This document shows positions 1-8,646 of a DNA stretch of 64,000 nucleotides, one piece after another. The notes beneath the pieces were generated by a model. It saw nothing but the letters and a program-made list of their open reading frames with translations. It was not told the origin of the DNA and searched no databases. Each line of letters opens with the position of its first letter. Within the stretch, counting starts at the first letter, position 1. A program made the translations under genes and the position numbers. Source of the DNA: JAJDTQ01 sp965204235 (GTDB lineage: Bacteria; Desulfobacterota; Binatia; UBA9968; JAJDTQ01); assembly GCA_965204235.1 (NCBI GenBank), contig OZ241979.1, positions 682,001 through 746,000 of the forward strand, given 5' to 3'.

Positions 1-225
1 TTCCGCCAGTATGGCCTTGACCTCCAGCTCCGGCGTGGTCTTGAGCCACGAGCCAAAGACCTCGGCGGCGCGGACTTCGTTGAACAGCCGGCTCTGCATC
101 ACCTTGATGCGCATCTCGTCCGTGGTGAGCGGGATGTAGCTGTAGGCGGGGAGCCTTTCGTCCAGACCCCGGCAGAACTCGGCGACCCGCTGCTGCACCT
201 TCCTTGCGAATTCGCGACTGTCCAT
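1..225 (-). CDS. N-terminal part of an unidentified protein, cut by the window edge
   Basis: Translating leftward from the ATG at 225 gives 75 residues without a stop, so the gene continues beyond the window. The start is supported by GGGGAG about five bases upstream. The fragment is polar and looks helical, begins MDSREFARKVQQRV and contains RLFNEVRAAEVFGSWL. I do not recognise the family from this piece; an all-helical ferritin-like or haem-oxygenase-like fold is possible but is only an impression. It diverges from the hydroxylase gene that starts at 471. Confidence 0.6.
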   Translation of the reverse strand, partial: MDSREFARKVQQRVAEFCRGLDERLPAYSYIPLTTDEMRIKVMQSRLFNEVRAAEVFGSWLKTTPELEVKAILAE

Positions 226-355
226 GAAAGCTCCCCTGCGGAACCTTGCGGCGTGGATGCCGGAAGTGATAACAGCACGCGGGGACACCGTCAACCGGGC
301 GGCGCCGGCGGGTGACGTGCGAGATGCGGAAGCGGCTTGCGGCCAGACCCTCCGC

Positions 356-377
356 CCTGCCGGAAAGATCCGGCAGG
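356..377. other. Perfect 8-bp inverted repeat in the divergent intergenic region
   Basis: CCTGCCGG and CCGGCAGG flank a 6-base loop (AAAGAT). No T-run follows on either strand, so it is not a classical terminator. It lies just upstream of the promoter-like elements at 385-413 and could be an operator or only a stable GC hairpin. Confidence 0.4.
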
Positions 378-384
378 CCGTCCC

Positions 385-413
385 TTGAACTGCCCGTCCG
401 GGAACGCTATGGA
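385..413 (+). promoter_or_regulatory. Possible sigma70-type promoter for the hydroxylase gene
   Basis: TTGAAC (385-390) and TATGGA (408-413) are separated by 17 bases, upstream of the gene starting at 471. Each box matches only part of the consensus. The rest of the 226-470 gap shows nothing else clear besides the hairpin at 356-377. Confidence 0.3.
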
Positions 414-470
414 ACACCTCGGACACCGGCGGTCGGTCACGGGACCGGAAGAACGAACCGGAGGTGAAGC

Positions 471-2720
471 TTGGCCTATCGAACAGTCGGAAAGCCCATG
501 CCCCGCATCGAAGGCGCGGACAAGGTAACGGGCGCCACCCGGTACGCCGCGGACGTGCCCATACCCGAATCCCTGTACGCCAAGGTCCTCCGCAGCCCGT
601 TGGCCCACGCCTGCCTGCGCAAAGTGGATACGGCCAGGGCCCGCGAACTGCCGGGGGTCCACGCGGTGCTCACCGGCACCGACCTGCCCGAAGTGCTGGT
701 GGGACTGCGGATGAAGGACATGCCCGTGCTGGCCAGGGACAAGGTCCGGTTCGTGGGCGACCCGGTGGCCGCGGTGGCCGCGGACACGCCCGAGGCCGCC
801 GAAGCGGCGCTGCGGCTCATCGAGGTGGACTACGAGGAGCTTCCCGGGGTCTTCGATCCGCTGGAGGCCGTCAAGCCCGGTGCGGCGGCGCTGCACGACG
901 CCCCCCGGGCGTACGAGAACGCTCCGCCGTTGGCCGAGGGCGTTCCCGACCACCTGCCCAACGTGCAGTCCCACAGCGTGTGGCGGAACGGCGACCTGGA
1001 AGCCGGCTTCGGAGACGCCGACAGGGTCTTCGAGAACACCTTCGCCACGCAACTGGCCCACCACGGCTACCTCGAGCCCCACGCCTGCACGGTGGCGGTG
1101 GACGCCTCGGGCAACGTCGAGGTATGGGCGTCCAACAAGGGGCCCTTCGCGCTCAAGAACCGGCTCTCCCGGGACCTCGGCATCGAGCCCGGGAAGGTCA
1201 AGGTGCACATCCTCCCGGTGGGCGGCGACTTCGGCGGCAAGGCCTCGATGATCGATACTCCGGTGTGCTATTTCCTGGCAAGGCGCACCGGCAGGCCGGT
1301 GCGCATGGTCCTCACCTACACCGAGGAGATCGCCACCGCGGCCCACCGGCATCCGGCCGTGGTCACCCTGCGCACGGGAGTGAAACGGGACGGCGCCCTC
1401 ACGGCCATCGACGCCAAGGTCACGTTCGCGGGCGGGGCCTACGCGGCGTGGAAGGCCAACCCCGAGATCACGGTGCTGGGAGCCCGGCGGCTGGCCAGCT
1501 ACTACCGGGTGCCCGCCATCCGCATCGAGACCGTCTGCGCCTACACCAACCAGGTCCCGTGCACCCAGACCCGCACTCCGGGGAGTCCGCAGATCGTCTT
1601 TGCCGTAGAGTCGCAGATGGGGCTCATGGCCAGGGAAATGGGCATCGACGCCGCGGACTTCCGGCTCCGCAACCTGCTGGCGCCCGGCGACGCCTCGCCG
1701 CTGGGCGCCAAATGGGACGGCATCCTGGCCAGGGAGACCCTGGAGAAGGCCGTGGAGGCGTCCGGATGGCGTCAGCGCCCCCCGGGCCCGAACCGAGGCC
1801 GCGGCATCGCCCTCTACGAACGCGGCGCAGGCGGCGGCAACGCCCATGCGGCCATCGACCTCGACGAAGACGGCGCGGTCACGGTCCTCGTCGGGGTGCC
1901 GGACGTGGGGCCCGGGATCCACACCGCCATCGCGCAGATCGTGAGCGAGACCCTGGGCATCGGGCCGGAAAGCGTGCGCATCCGGGTGGAGGACACCGAC
2001 AACTCGCCCTGGGACCCGGGCACCGGCGGCAGCAAGTCCACCAACACCACCGGACACGCGGCCCACAAGGCGGCCCGGGAGGTGCACGGGAAGCTCGTGG
2101 AATGCGCCGCCCGGAGCCTCGGTTGCCGGCCCCATCAGGTGGGGCGCGTGCACGGGCGCTTTGCCGCCCCCGAGGGACGCGAGTTGTCCTTCGCGGAGGT
2201 GGCGCGCGCCGCGGTCGCCGAGGCCGGCGGCTCGTTCCGGCACGAGACGGTCTTCGCGCCCGAAAGCCAACCGCCCGTCACCTCCTTCACCGCGCAGGTC
2301 GCCGAGGTGGAAGTGGATCCGGAAACGGGCCAGGTACGGGTCACCCGGCTCACCACCGCCCACGACTCCGGCAAGATACTCAACCACCTGACCTACCAGG
2401 GTCAGATCGACGGCGGCGTGGTCAACGGCGTCGGCTTCGCGCTGATGGAAGACAACCCCATGGCCGACGGCCGCATCACCACCCTGAACCTCGGAGACTT
2501 CAAGCTGCCGTGCGCCAAGGACGTCCCCAGGCTCGACACCGTGTTCGTGGAACAGGGCCAGGGACCCGTGCCGTTCCGGGGAAAGGCCATCGGCGAGCTT
2601 CCCAACGTGCCCACTGCCGCGGCCATCGCCAACGCGGTGGCCGACGCTGTCGGCGTGCGGGTCCATGACCTGCCGCTCACCGCGGAGAAGGTGTATTCGG
2701 GCCTGCGCGAGTCCCGGTGA
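471..2720 (+). CDS. Xanthine dehydrogenase-family molybdopterin-binding (large) subunit
   Basis: A 749-residue protein of the CoxL/XdhB large-subunit family, which hydroxylates aromatic heterocycles or aldehydes using Mo-pterin cytosine dinucleotide. The N-terminal a/b-hammerhead region begins with GKPMPRIEGADKVTG. The first molybdopterin domain carries VGGDFGGKAS near residue 250. The C-terminal GKAIGELPNVP holds the conserved catalytic Glu (residue 709). The family's usual RGxGxPQ motif reads RTPGSPQ here. The start is TTG at 471 behind GGAGGTG; no ATG fits as well. No FAD (CoxM) or 2Fe-2S (CoxS) subunit gene lies nearby, so partners must be encoded elsewhere. The gene is followed 59 bases later by the M24-fold gene, probably in one transcript. 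Substrate is unknown. Confidence 0.88.
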   Translation: MAYRTVGKPMPRIEGADKVTGATRYAADVPIPESLYAKVLRSPLAHACLRKVDTARARELPGVHAVLTGTDLPEVLVGLRMKDMPVLARDKVRFVGDPVAAVAADTPEAAEAALRLIEVDYEELPGVFDPLEAVKPGAAALHDAPRAYENAPPLAEGVPDHLPNVQSHSVWRNGDLEAGFGDADRVFENTFATQLAHHGYLEPHACTVAVDASGNVEVWASNKGPFALKNRLSRDLGIEPGKVKVHILPVGGDFGGKASMIDTPVCYFLARRTGRPVRMVLTYTEEIATAAHRHPAVVTLRTGVKRDGALTAIDAKVTFAGGAYAAWKANPEITVLGARRLASYYRVPAIRIETVCAYTNQVPCTQTRTPGSPQIVFAVESQMGLMAREMGIDAADFRLRNLLAPGDASPLGAKWDGILARETLEKAVEASGWRQRPPGPNRGRGIALYERGAGGGNAHAAIDLDEDGAVTVLVGVPDVGPGIHTAIAQIVSETLGIGPESVRIRVEDTDNSPWDPGTGGSKSTNTTGHAAHKAAREVHGKLVECAARSLGCRPHQVGRVHGRFAAPEGRELSFAEVARAAVAEAGGSFRHETVFAPESQPPVTSFTAQVAEVEVDPETGQVRVTRLTTAHDSGKILNHLTYQGQIDGGVVNGVGFALMEDNPMADGRITTLNLGDFKLPCAKDVPRLDTVFVEQGQGPVPFRGKAIGELPNVPTAAAIANAVADAVGVRVHDLPLTAEKVYSGLRESR

Positions 2721-2779
2721 TGATCCCCGGGGTTCCCGCCGGCGCCTGACCGTCAACGCCGCCCGAAGGAGGTTCCCTC

Positions 2780-4030
2780 ATGGTACGGTACGCATCCAAG
2801 CTCACCTACGGCAACGAGATCTCGGACTGGCAGGAGCGGCTGAACACGGATCGCATGCGCCGGGAGCGGGCCGAACGGGCCAGGAGGATCATGCGCGAGC
2901 ACGGCATCCCCGCGCTGCTGGAGGCCAATTCCGCCAACATCCGCTACCTCACCGGGCTCAAGGGTTTCAACTACCCCATGTGCCGATACACCCTCTTCTT
3001 CGCCGACCACGACCCGATCATGTACGAGCACAGCGGCCACTTCCACCAGATGCCGGACCAGGCGCCGTGGATCACGGAATGGCGGCCGGCGCGGGCCTGG
3101 CTGACCGCGGCCTGCGGCATGGAGGCGGCCAGGGACGAAGCCCGGCAGTTCGCCGCGGACATCCGCGACGAGCTCGAGGGCCGAGGGCTGCTGCACGAGA
3201 AGGTCGGCTTCAGCGCCTTCGACGGCATTGCCCGCGAGGCCCTCGCCAACGCCGGGGTCAGGAACCTGGTGGACTTCGGCATGGTCATGAAGGAGATCCG
3301 CAAGATCAAGACGCCCGACGAGATCGAGTGTCTCAAGACCGCGGCGGCCATCGTCGAGGGAGTGTGGTACCGCATCTGGGAGAGCGCCAAGCCCGGCGTC
3401 CGGGATACCGACCTATCGGGGGTCGCCACCAAGGCCGGCTACGACATGGGAGCGGAGTCGGCTCCGCCCGGCGGCTGGCGCTCCGGACCCACCACCTTCG
3501 ACCGCGGCTTCCACCAGTCCAGCCGGCTCCTGCAGACGGGCGACCTCCTCTACGGTTCCCTGTGCGGGTTGACCTACCAGGGTTACGCCACCTGCACCTA
3601 CCGGACGTTCGTCGTCGGCAGGAAACCCACCGCCCGGGAGCAGGACTGGTACAAGCGGGTGAAGGACAGCATCGACGGCGTCATCGACAGCATCGAGCCC
3701 GGCAAGACCACCGCGGATGCGGCCAAGCACTTCCCGCCGGCGTCGAGTTGGGGCTACGAGGAGGAGTGCGAGGTGCTGGCCAGCGAGATCGGCCACGGCA
3801 TCGGCCTCACCCAGGGAAGCACCAACTACGACATCCCCATCATCAACCGCCAGTGGTCCCTCAAGTACCCGCAGGTGTTCGAGGAAGGCATGACCATCGC
3901 CATCGAAAGCCGCGAAGGCGAGACCCGCGTGGGCGGCGTGCGGCTGGAGAACATGGTGGTGGTGACCAGGGACGGCGCCGAGATCATGGACCACTTTCCC
4001 CGGGAGGAGATCCTCGTGGCGCCGCGCTGA
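2780..4030 (+). CDS. M24 (creatinase/aminopeptidase P fold) family protein with altered metal site
   Basis: A 416-residue pita-bread-fold protein. The creatinase-like N-domain covers roughly residues 20-170 (IPALLEANSANIRYLTG) and the catalytic-type domain the rest. In metallopeptidases the motif GDLVxxDxG...YxSDxTRTF gives two metal Asp ligands. Here GDLLYGSLCG and GYATCTYRTF put Ser260 and Cys272 at those places. The remaining ligands look intact: His339 in GHGIGL, Glu in FEEGMTIAIE and Glu in RLENMVVV. Such loss is known for creatinase itself, which is metal-free, so the product may hydrolyse or lyse a small amidine- or onium-type substrate rather than a peptide. It follows the hydroxylase gene by 59 bases with GGAGG upstream of the ATG. 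Confidence 0.8.
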   Translation: MVRYASKLTYGNEISDWQERLNTDRMRRERAERARRIMREHGIPALLEANSANIRYLTGLKGFNYPMCRYTLFFADHDPIMYEHSGHFHQMPDQAPWITEWRPARAWLTAACGMEAARDEARQFAADIRDELEGRGLLHEKVGFSAFDGIAREALANAGVRNLVDFGMVMKEIRKIKTPDEIECLKTAAAIVEGVWYRIWESAKPGVRDTDLSGVATKAGYDMGAESAPPGGWRSGPTTFDRGFHQSSRLLQTGDLLYGSLCGLTYQGYATCTYRTFVVGRKPTAREQDWYKRVKDSIDGVIDSIEPGKTTADAAKHFPPASSWGYEEECEVLASEIGHGIGLTQGSTNYDIPIINRQWSLKYPQVFEEGMTIAIESREGETRVGGVRLENMVVVTRDGAEIMDHFPREEILVAPR

Positions 4031-4130
4031 CGACTCGACGCACCGCCGCCAACGGACTGGCCGAGCCGTTGCCGCGGATGTTGCTGCGGCGTCCCCCGGC
4101 CCGGACGCGGTCTTCGCCGGCATGGGCGGC

Positions 4131-4157
4131 GGCGCCCGGGGGACCCCCGGAGGCGCC
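4131..4157. terminator. Strong GC hairpin between convergent genes
   Basis: CCGGGGG (4136-4142) and CCCCCGG (4144-4150) form a perfect 7-bp stem, extended by GGCGC and GCGCC after a 2-base bulge. It sits in the 169-bp gap between the converging M24 and SLBB genes. No T-run follows, so intrinsic termination is only a guess. Confidence 0.35.
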
Positions 4158-4199
4158 CCGCGGATGAGAACGGCCCGGGCCGCGCACTTTCCGGAAGCG

Positions 4200-6890
4200 T
4201 CAATCCACGATGGCGTTGATGGCCGCCGCGCTAACGGCGAAACTCTGTAAGAGCTCGGCAGCCAGGGTCCAGATCCTGACCGGCTCCACGTACTCCGCAT
4301 CCAGGGGCACGATGATGCTGTCACCCGGCTGAATCGTCGTGGTGCCGTTGCTGCGATAGAAGAACCTGGAGGCGCTATACTCGGCCACCACTCCGCCGTT
4401 GGCTCGGACGATGTAGATGCGAGCAGCGTCGGCCTTGTCCGTCAGTCCTCCGGACAACTGGACGTAGTCATCGCGCTCCAGGTCCCTGTTGTACAGATGC
4501 GCCGAGGGGCGTTGCACCTCGCCGACCACGGAGACTTCCTGGGGGGTCTCCGGAACGAGAAGCCGATCCCCGTCTTGCAGGATGATGTCCTTTCCACCGT
4601 CGCCTGCGATGATCGCCGGCAGATCGATGATCAACCGACCCGTGGCCTCTACGCTGCGGAGTCGATTCAGCAACGCCTGACCCGTTGTGAACCGTTGTAT
4701 CCCCTCCTCGCTGCCAAGAGCGACCGAAGCCAGTTCCGTCTCGAAGCGGTCGGCGACTCGTTGGAGGTTTTCCTGCTCCCGCCTCTGAAGATCGGTGCGC
4801 AAGAATATGGCTCCCAGGGGAAAGGCGTCGTCCATGAGACCACCCGCACGCTGCAACAGTTCGGACAGGCGTTCGCCCCTGTCTACGTGATATCTCCCCG
4901 GGAAACGCACTCGGCCCGTCACTACCACACTCCGCCTCTCGACCGCAGAGCGTGTCTTGATAGTGAGTTCATCCCTTCTTCGGAGCCGGATGTCGGCTGC
5001 TGCATGGCCCGCGAGGACGCCCGCCAGATCCACTTGTAAGGTCTTCCAACCGCCTTCCTTTCCAAGATAGCGCGCCAACTCCGCCTCGGTCCTGTAGGCG
5101 GACCGCTTCAACCCTCCGCCGGCCCGGATGAGGTCGCTGACGCGCATCCCCTTCACAAGCGGATAACCGCCAGGGATTCCCACCGCTCCCAACACCGAGA
5201 CCCCACCACCGCCGCCGATCCCGCGAGCGAGGTATACCCTGGGCACTCCTCCGGGGAACACGAAAACCGTATCCCCGGGAAGCAACGTCAGGTCGGCTGC
5301 CGTCCGGGGCGCTCGCCACGCCGCTTCGAGGTTCGGGGAAAGCAACTCGCTTCGAGTCTTGAACTGGCTCTTCCTGCCGACGAGCAGGTAACGCACGTCG
5401 GCGCCGGGTTTCAGTTCGCTGGCATCGGGCAACAAGTCCGTCAGCCACATGCCCGGCGTCCACTCGTAGAGCCCCGACTGCCGTACATGGCCGGACAGCC
5501 GTACCGAGCGATGCGGCTTGTCGAGCTTCACGGGGACCTGTACGATGTCCCCGTTCCTGAGCGCTTCCCTGTCGACTTCCTCCCATCCGACGTCCCGTCC
5601 CGAACTGCCTTGGGTTTCCATGCGCGTCAACTTGACCCCGTCGGCGCTCGCCGTCACCAGCCTGCCCCCGGCCAGTGCGATCAAGTCGGCGACCGTGGTC
5701 TTGCCTCGAATTTCGTAGATGGCCGGCCGGTTCACCTCGCCGTACACCGCCACCGTGCCTCCTACCGGCGGCACGAAGACCACGTCACCCTGCCGAACCC
5801 GCGTGTCGCCTCGGGTGTCTCCGCGCAGCAGGAGATCATAGAGATCGAATCTCGAAACGACGCGTCCGTTCCGCCTGACCTCGATCCGCCTGAGCGAGCC
5901 GGTCTCCTTGACCCCCTGGCCGGCGAGGAGCACGTTGACCGCGGTGGAAAAGCCGCTCACCGTATAGAGCCCGGGGCGCTCGACTTCACCGAGGACGAAG
6001 ACGCGAATGGACCGCAGGTGGTCCAGGGTCACGCTGACACGCGTTCCCATCATCTGTTCCGTGACCCGGAGCGCGATTTCCCTCCTCAACGATTCGAAAC
6101 TCAGGCCTGCTACGGAGATGGGCCCGACCTCGTGTATGTGGATCACGCCGTCACGGTTCACGACCGCTTGAAATGCCCTGTTCCTGTTGCCGAAGAGCTG
6201 CACGTTGATTTGGTCGCCGGGACCGATGATGTAGCCCACTGGCACCGGGACATCCGCAACCCGAGGGCTCCGGCCCGGGTTTCGAAAGAAATCGTAACCG
6301 AACCTCTCCAGGGCATCCACGCCCAGCGGGGCGAGCGGCAACACATGCAAGGACACCAGGACGTTCGCGAGAGCCGGCTCCGCACGGAGCCTGACCTTCG
6401 CCTGTTCGACATGGAGCCCTGCCAGATGAATGGGCGGGAGGCCCGGAAGGTGGAGGGAACCCGAATCGTCGAGCCGATAGGGGTTCCCTTTTATCCATCG
6501 CTGCAGCAGCGAGCCTGCCGGGCCGGCAGGGTCGAACTCGGCGGTGATGCTGAACCGGACGACCAAGGTTGTGCGGGGCTCGAGCCGCGGGGCTGCGGGG
6601 GCTGCGGGGGCTGCGGGGGCTGCGGGGGCTGCGGGGGCTGCGGGGGCTGCGGGGGCTGCGGGGGCTGCGGGGGCTGCGGGGGCTGCGGGGGCTGCGGGGG
6701 CTGCGGAGGGCTGCGCGCGTCTTTGCAGCTCCTCCCGGATCTGCTGCCGCACCGCCTCCGGCTGAGACTCGATAAGACTGCGCAGGGATTGGGCCGTGAG
6801 CCCTTGAGCCCTCGCCGCCGCAACTTCGCACACGGCCATCGCCAGGAGCAACGCCAACGGCCAACCCACCCGTGGTGGCAGCACGCTCAT
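4200..6890 (-). CDS. SLBB-domain polysaccharide export protein (Wza/OtnA class)
   Basis: An 896-residue periplasmic/outer-membrane capsule or exopolysaccharide export protein. The start has GGAAGGAG upstream. Residues 1-29 form a signal peptide (hydrophobic WPLALLLAMAV, then ARAQG). Residues about 62-100 are a run of Ala-Ala-Pro triplets from a 9-bp tandem repeat. A Poly_export domain follows (YIIGPGDQINVQLFG near residue 220). Six SLBB-type GxVxxPGxY motifs come next: LGEVERPGLY, YGEVNRPAIY, SGHVRQSGLY, LGAVGIPGGY, TGRVRFPGRY, VGEVQRPSAH. At twice the length of Wza it matches the OtnA/WbfF type. A Wzi-like gene lies 28 bases upstream and a Wzz-like gene diverges from it, as in several capsule loci. 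Confidence 0.9.
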   Translation of the reverse strand: MSVLPPRVGWPLALLLAMAVCEVAAARAQGLTAQSLRSLIESQPEAVRQQIREELQRRAQPSAAPAAPAAPAAPAAPAAPAAPAAPAAPAAPAAPAAPAAPRLEPRTTLVVRFSITAEFDPAGPAGSLLQRWIKGNPYRLDDSGSLHLPGLPPIHLAGLHVEQAKVRLRAEPALANVLVSLHVLPLAPLGVDALERFGYDFFRNPGRSPRVADVPVPVGYIIGPGDQINVQLFGNRNRAFQAVVNRDGVIHIHEVGPISVAGLSFESLRREIALRVTEQMMGTRVSVTLDHLRSIRVFVLGEVERPGLYTVSGFSTAVNVLLAGQGVKETGSLRRIEVRRNGRVVSRFDLYDLLLRGDTRGDTRVRQGDVVFVPPVGGTVAVYGEVNRPAIYEIRGKTTVADLIALAGGRLVTASADGVKLTRMETQGSSGRDVGWEEVDREALRNGDIVQVPVKLDKPHRSVRLSGHVRQSGLYEWTPGMWLTDLLPDASELKPGADVRYLLVGRKSQFKTRSELLSPNLEAAWRAPRTAADLTLLPGDTVFVFPGGVPRVYLARGIGGGGGVSVLGAVGIPGGYPLVKGMRVSDLIRAGGGLKRSAYRTEAELARYLGKEGGWKTLQVDLAGVLAGHAAADIRLRRRDELTIKTRSAVERRSVVVTGRVRFPGRYHVDRGERLSELLQRAGGLMDDAFPLGAIFLRTDLQRREQENLQRVADRFETELASVALGSEEGIQRFTTGQALLNRLRSVEATGRLIIDLPAIIAGDGGKDIILQDGDRLLVPETPQEVSVVGEVQRPSAHLYNRDLERDDYVQLSGGLTDKADAARIYIVRANGGVVAEYSASRFFYRSNGTTTIQPGDSIIVPLDAEYVEPVRIWTLAAELLQSFAVSAAAINAIVD
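6589..6708 (-). repeat. 9-bp tandem repeat (about 13 copies) encoding (Ala-Ala-Pro)n
   Basis: The plus strand repeats GGGGCTGCG almost perfectly for about 120 bases; read on the minus strand it encodes Pro-Ala-Ala. Because the unit is 9 bp, copy-number change alters linker length without breaking the frame. The repeat lies between the signal peptide and the Poly_export domain. Confidence 0.95.
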
Positions 6891-6918
6891 CGATTCCGTC
6901 TCCTTCCCTCTGAACTCA

Positions 6919-8391
6919 TCAGAAATCCCGCCGCCAGCGGAAGTAGCCCCGCACGTCCGTCCGCCTGCGCCCGGTACCCGGGCGCAGCCGCTCGAACCCC
7001 CCTCCCAACTCGAAGCGGCCCCAGCGGGTATCGCGCCGGTGAAACACCTCCAGGTTCGTCAACCCCGTCCACCCGTTCAGCACCGGCTGCGTCCCGCCGC
7101 CTCGGTTCAACCTGGCATGGCGCAACACCCCGCCCCATTCGTGTCCTCGTCGGGTGATCACGATGCCGCCGAGGGAGACGCCGCCGGCATCGCCCCCGAA
7201 AGAAGCACCGATGCTTCGGCCCCGGTAGCGATACCCCGTCTCGTAAACCGCATGACCATAGGCGCAGTCGAACTTCCGGTTACCCGCGAAGTTGCACGTG
7301 GTATCGGTGGCCTCGACGTACACCAGAAGGCTGTTGCCGCCCCACCGGCCCAGGTACTCGACACCGATCAATCCGAGCCATCCGGCCCGCCGCCCGGAAC
7401 CGGAACCGTGCTCTGCCGCCGTCTGCCCGTAGATGGCGTGAGGGAAGAAGGAATAGCCGGACGGGACCACATAGCGAACGCTCACGCCCGTCAACCGGTT
7501 GCCGGCCTCGCCCTCGGGCGCGTCTCCTCCTGCGTCGTCCCTCCCCACGAGAAGGTTCCCCAACGTACCGATATCGCAGGTGCGGCCGCGGCCGCACCCA
7601 ATGGCCGTGCGCTCCAGGCCGACCTCGAGTCCCGGCAACGGCTTGAAGTGGAACTGCCAGCCGAGGAAGAGGGCGTCGGGAACCTTCCGGCCGCCTTCCA
7701 GCCGCCCCAGCATGACGCTTGTGCTCCAAGGGCCCAGCCAGCGCAACCACCTCGTATCGAAAGGGTCGGGAAAGTTGCGTTGCACGGAGAGCGCCGGTAT
7801 CGGACGCGCGTTGTTGGACAGGACCAGGCTGTCGTCCCAACCCGGACCCCACCAGCGGTCCGTGGCGCCCACGGCGACGATCCAGTTGCCCAGGGCAAGG
7901 GCGAGGTAGGAACCGTCCCCGCGGAGCTTGCTGTCGTCCACCGATCCGCCTTTGGCCGCGGTAACCGCCAATCGCCCGGCCGCGTGCTCGTCGGTCCAAT
8001 CGACCTTGACCTTCGTCTCCGCGCTGCTGCGCGGGGTGTCGAGGAAGTTCCTCATGCGCATGGGGCTCGCCATGACCGAAAGCTCGCTCTCGGTCATCAA
8101 CTCGCGCACTCGTGTCTCGTACCCGATCTGCCACTTGACCCGAGCCAGCGCCGCGGACTCGGCCTCGCGCAATCCGGTTCTGTCCTCCAGGTCCGTGACG
8201 TCCCGAGCAACGCTTCCCCATGGTATGGGCCATGCCATCATGGGCGCGGAAACCACGCCCGCATCCGCCAGGAGCCGCAGGTCGTACCGGAGCGCCCAGT
8301 CCCCGGGGTCGATCCATGGACCGGCCGCGGCCGCGCTCCAGGACAAGGCGCCCACCACAACCAGCCCGAATATCGCGAGCGTCCGAATCAC
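6919..8391 (-). CDS. Capsule assembly Wzi-family outer-membrane protein
   Basis: About 490 residues from the preferred GTG start at 8391. That start is chosen because it places a signal peptide (VIRTLAIFGLVVVGALSWSAA) exactly at the N-terminus; the open frame continues upstream to 8517, but the extension is not membrane-like. The mature N-terminus PWIDPGDWALRYDLRLLADAG and the many aromatic and polar beta-strand segments (LALGNWIVAVGATDRWWGPGWDDSLVLSNNA split over two strands) are typical of Wzi barrels, which bind capsule at the cell surface. The C-terminus ends in Phe (YFRWRRDF), as outer-membrane barrels do. It is co-directional with the SLBB export gene and likely its operon partner. Confidence 0.85.
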   Translation of the reverse strand: MIRTLAIFGLVVVGALSWSAAAAGPWIDPGDWALRYDLRLLADAGVVSAPMMAWPIPWGSVARDVTDLEDRTGLREAESAALARVKWQIGYETRVRELMTESELSVMASPMRMRNFLDTPRSSAETKVKVDWTDEHAAGRLAVTAAKGGSVDDSKLRGDGSYLALALGNWIVAVGATDRWWGPGWDDSLVLSNNARPIPALSVQRNFPDPFDTRWLRWLGPWSTSVMLGRLEGGRKVPDALFLGWQFHFKPLPGLEVGLERTAIGCGRGRTCDIGTLGNLLVGRDDAGGDAPEGEAGNRLTGVSVRYVVPSGYSFFPHAIYGQTAAEHGSGSGRRAGWLGLIGVEYLGRWGGNSLLVYVEATDTTCNFAGNRKFDCAYGHAVYETGYRYRGRSIGASFGGDAGGVSLGGIVITRRGHEWGGVLRHARLNRGGGTQPVLNGWTGLTNLEVFHRRDTRWGRFELGGGFERLRPGTGRRRTDVRGYFRWRRDF

Positions 8392-8508
8392 GTCAGAGAG
8401 ACATACCGTTGGCAATGGCTGCCGTTGGACAGGATAGCAAGCAACGGATGGCGTCGCAACGACCCCGCTCCTGCCCGGAACCATGGCTGTCCAGACCCTC
8501 GACCGTCC

Positions 8509-8537
8509 TTGACACACGGAGCCGTTGACGCTAATTA
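8509..8537 (+). promoter_or_regulatory. Possible promoter of the rightward polysaccharide operon
   Basis: A perfect TTGACA (8509-8514) lies in the AT-richer gap between the divergent Wzi and Wzz genes. GCTAATTA (8530-8537) is 15-17 bases downstream and provides an imperfect -10. A second TTGACG (8525-8530) follows, with TGTAGA 18 bases on, so more than one start is possible. Confidence 0.4.
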
Positions 8538-8646
8538 GAAGAGGAGCCTGTAGAAGCGGGGCCGACTCCCTGACAGGAATCCATTTTCACACACGGTGCG
8601 TCCGTCCTTTTCTCGAAGTTCGAAGCCTTGATCCGGTAACAGGTTG

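Noticed and set aside
6919..8517. Start of the Wzi-like gene at 8517
   Set aside because: The extra 42 residues are not conserved-looking and would push the signal peptide inside the protein; GTG 8391 fits better.
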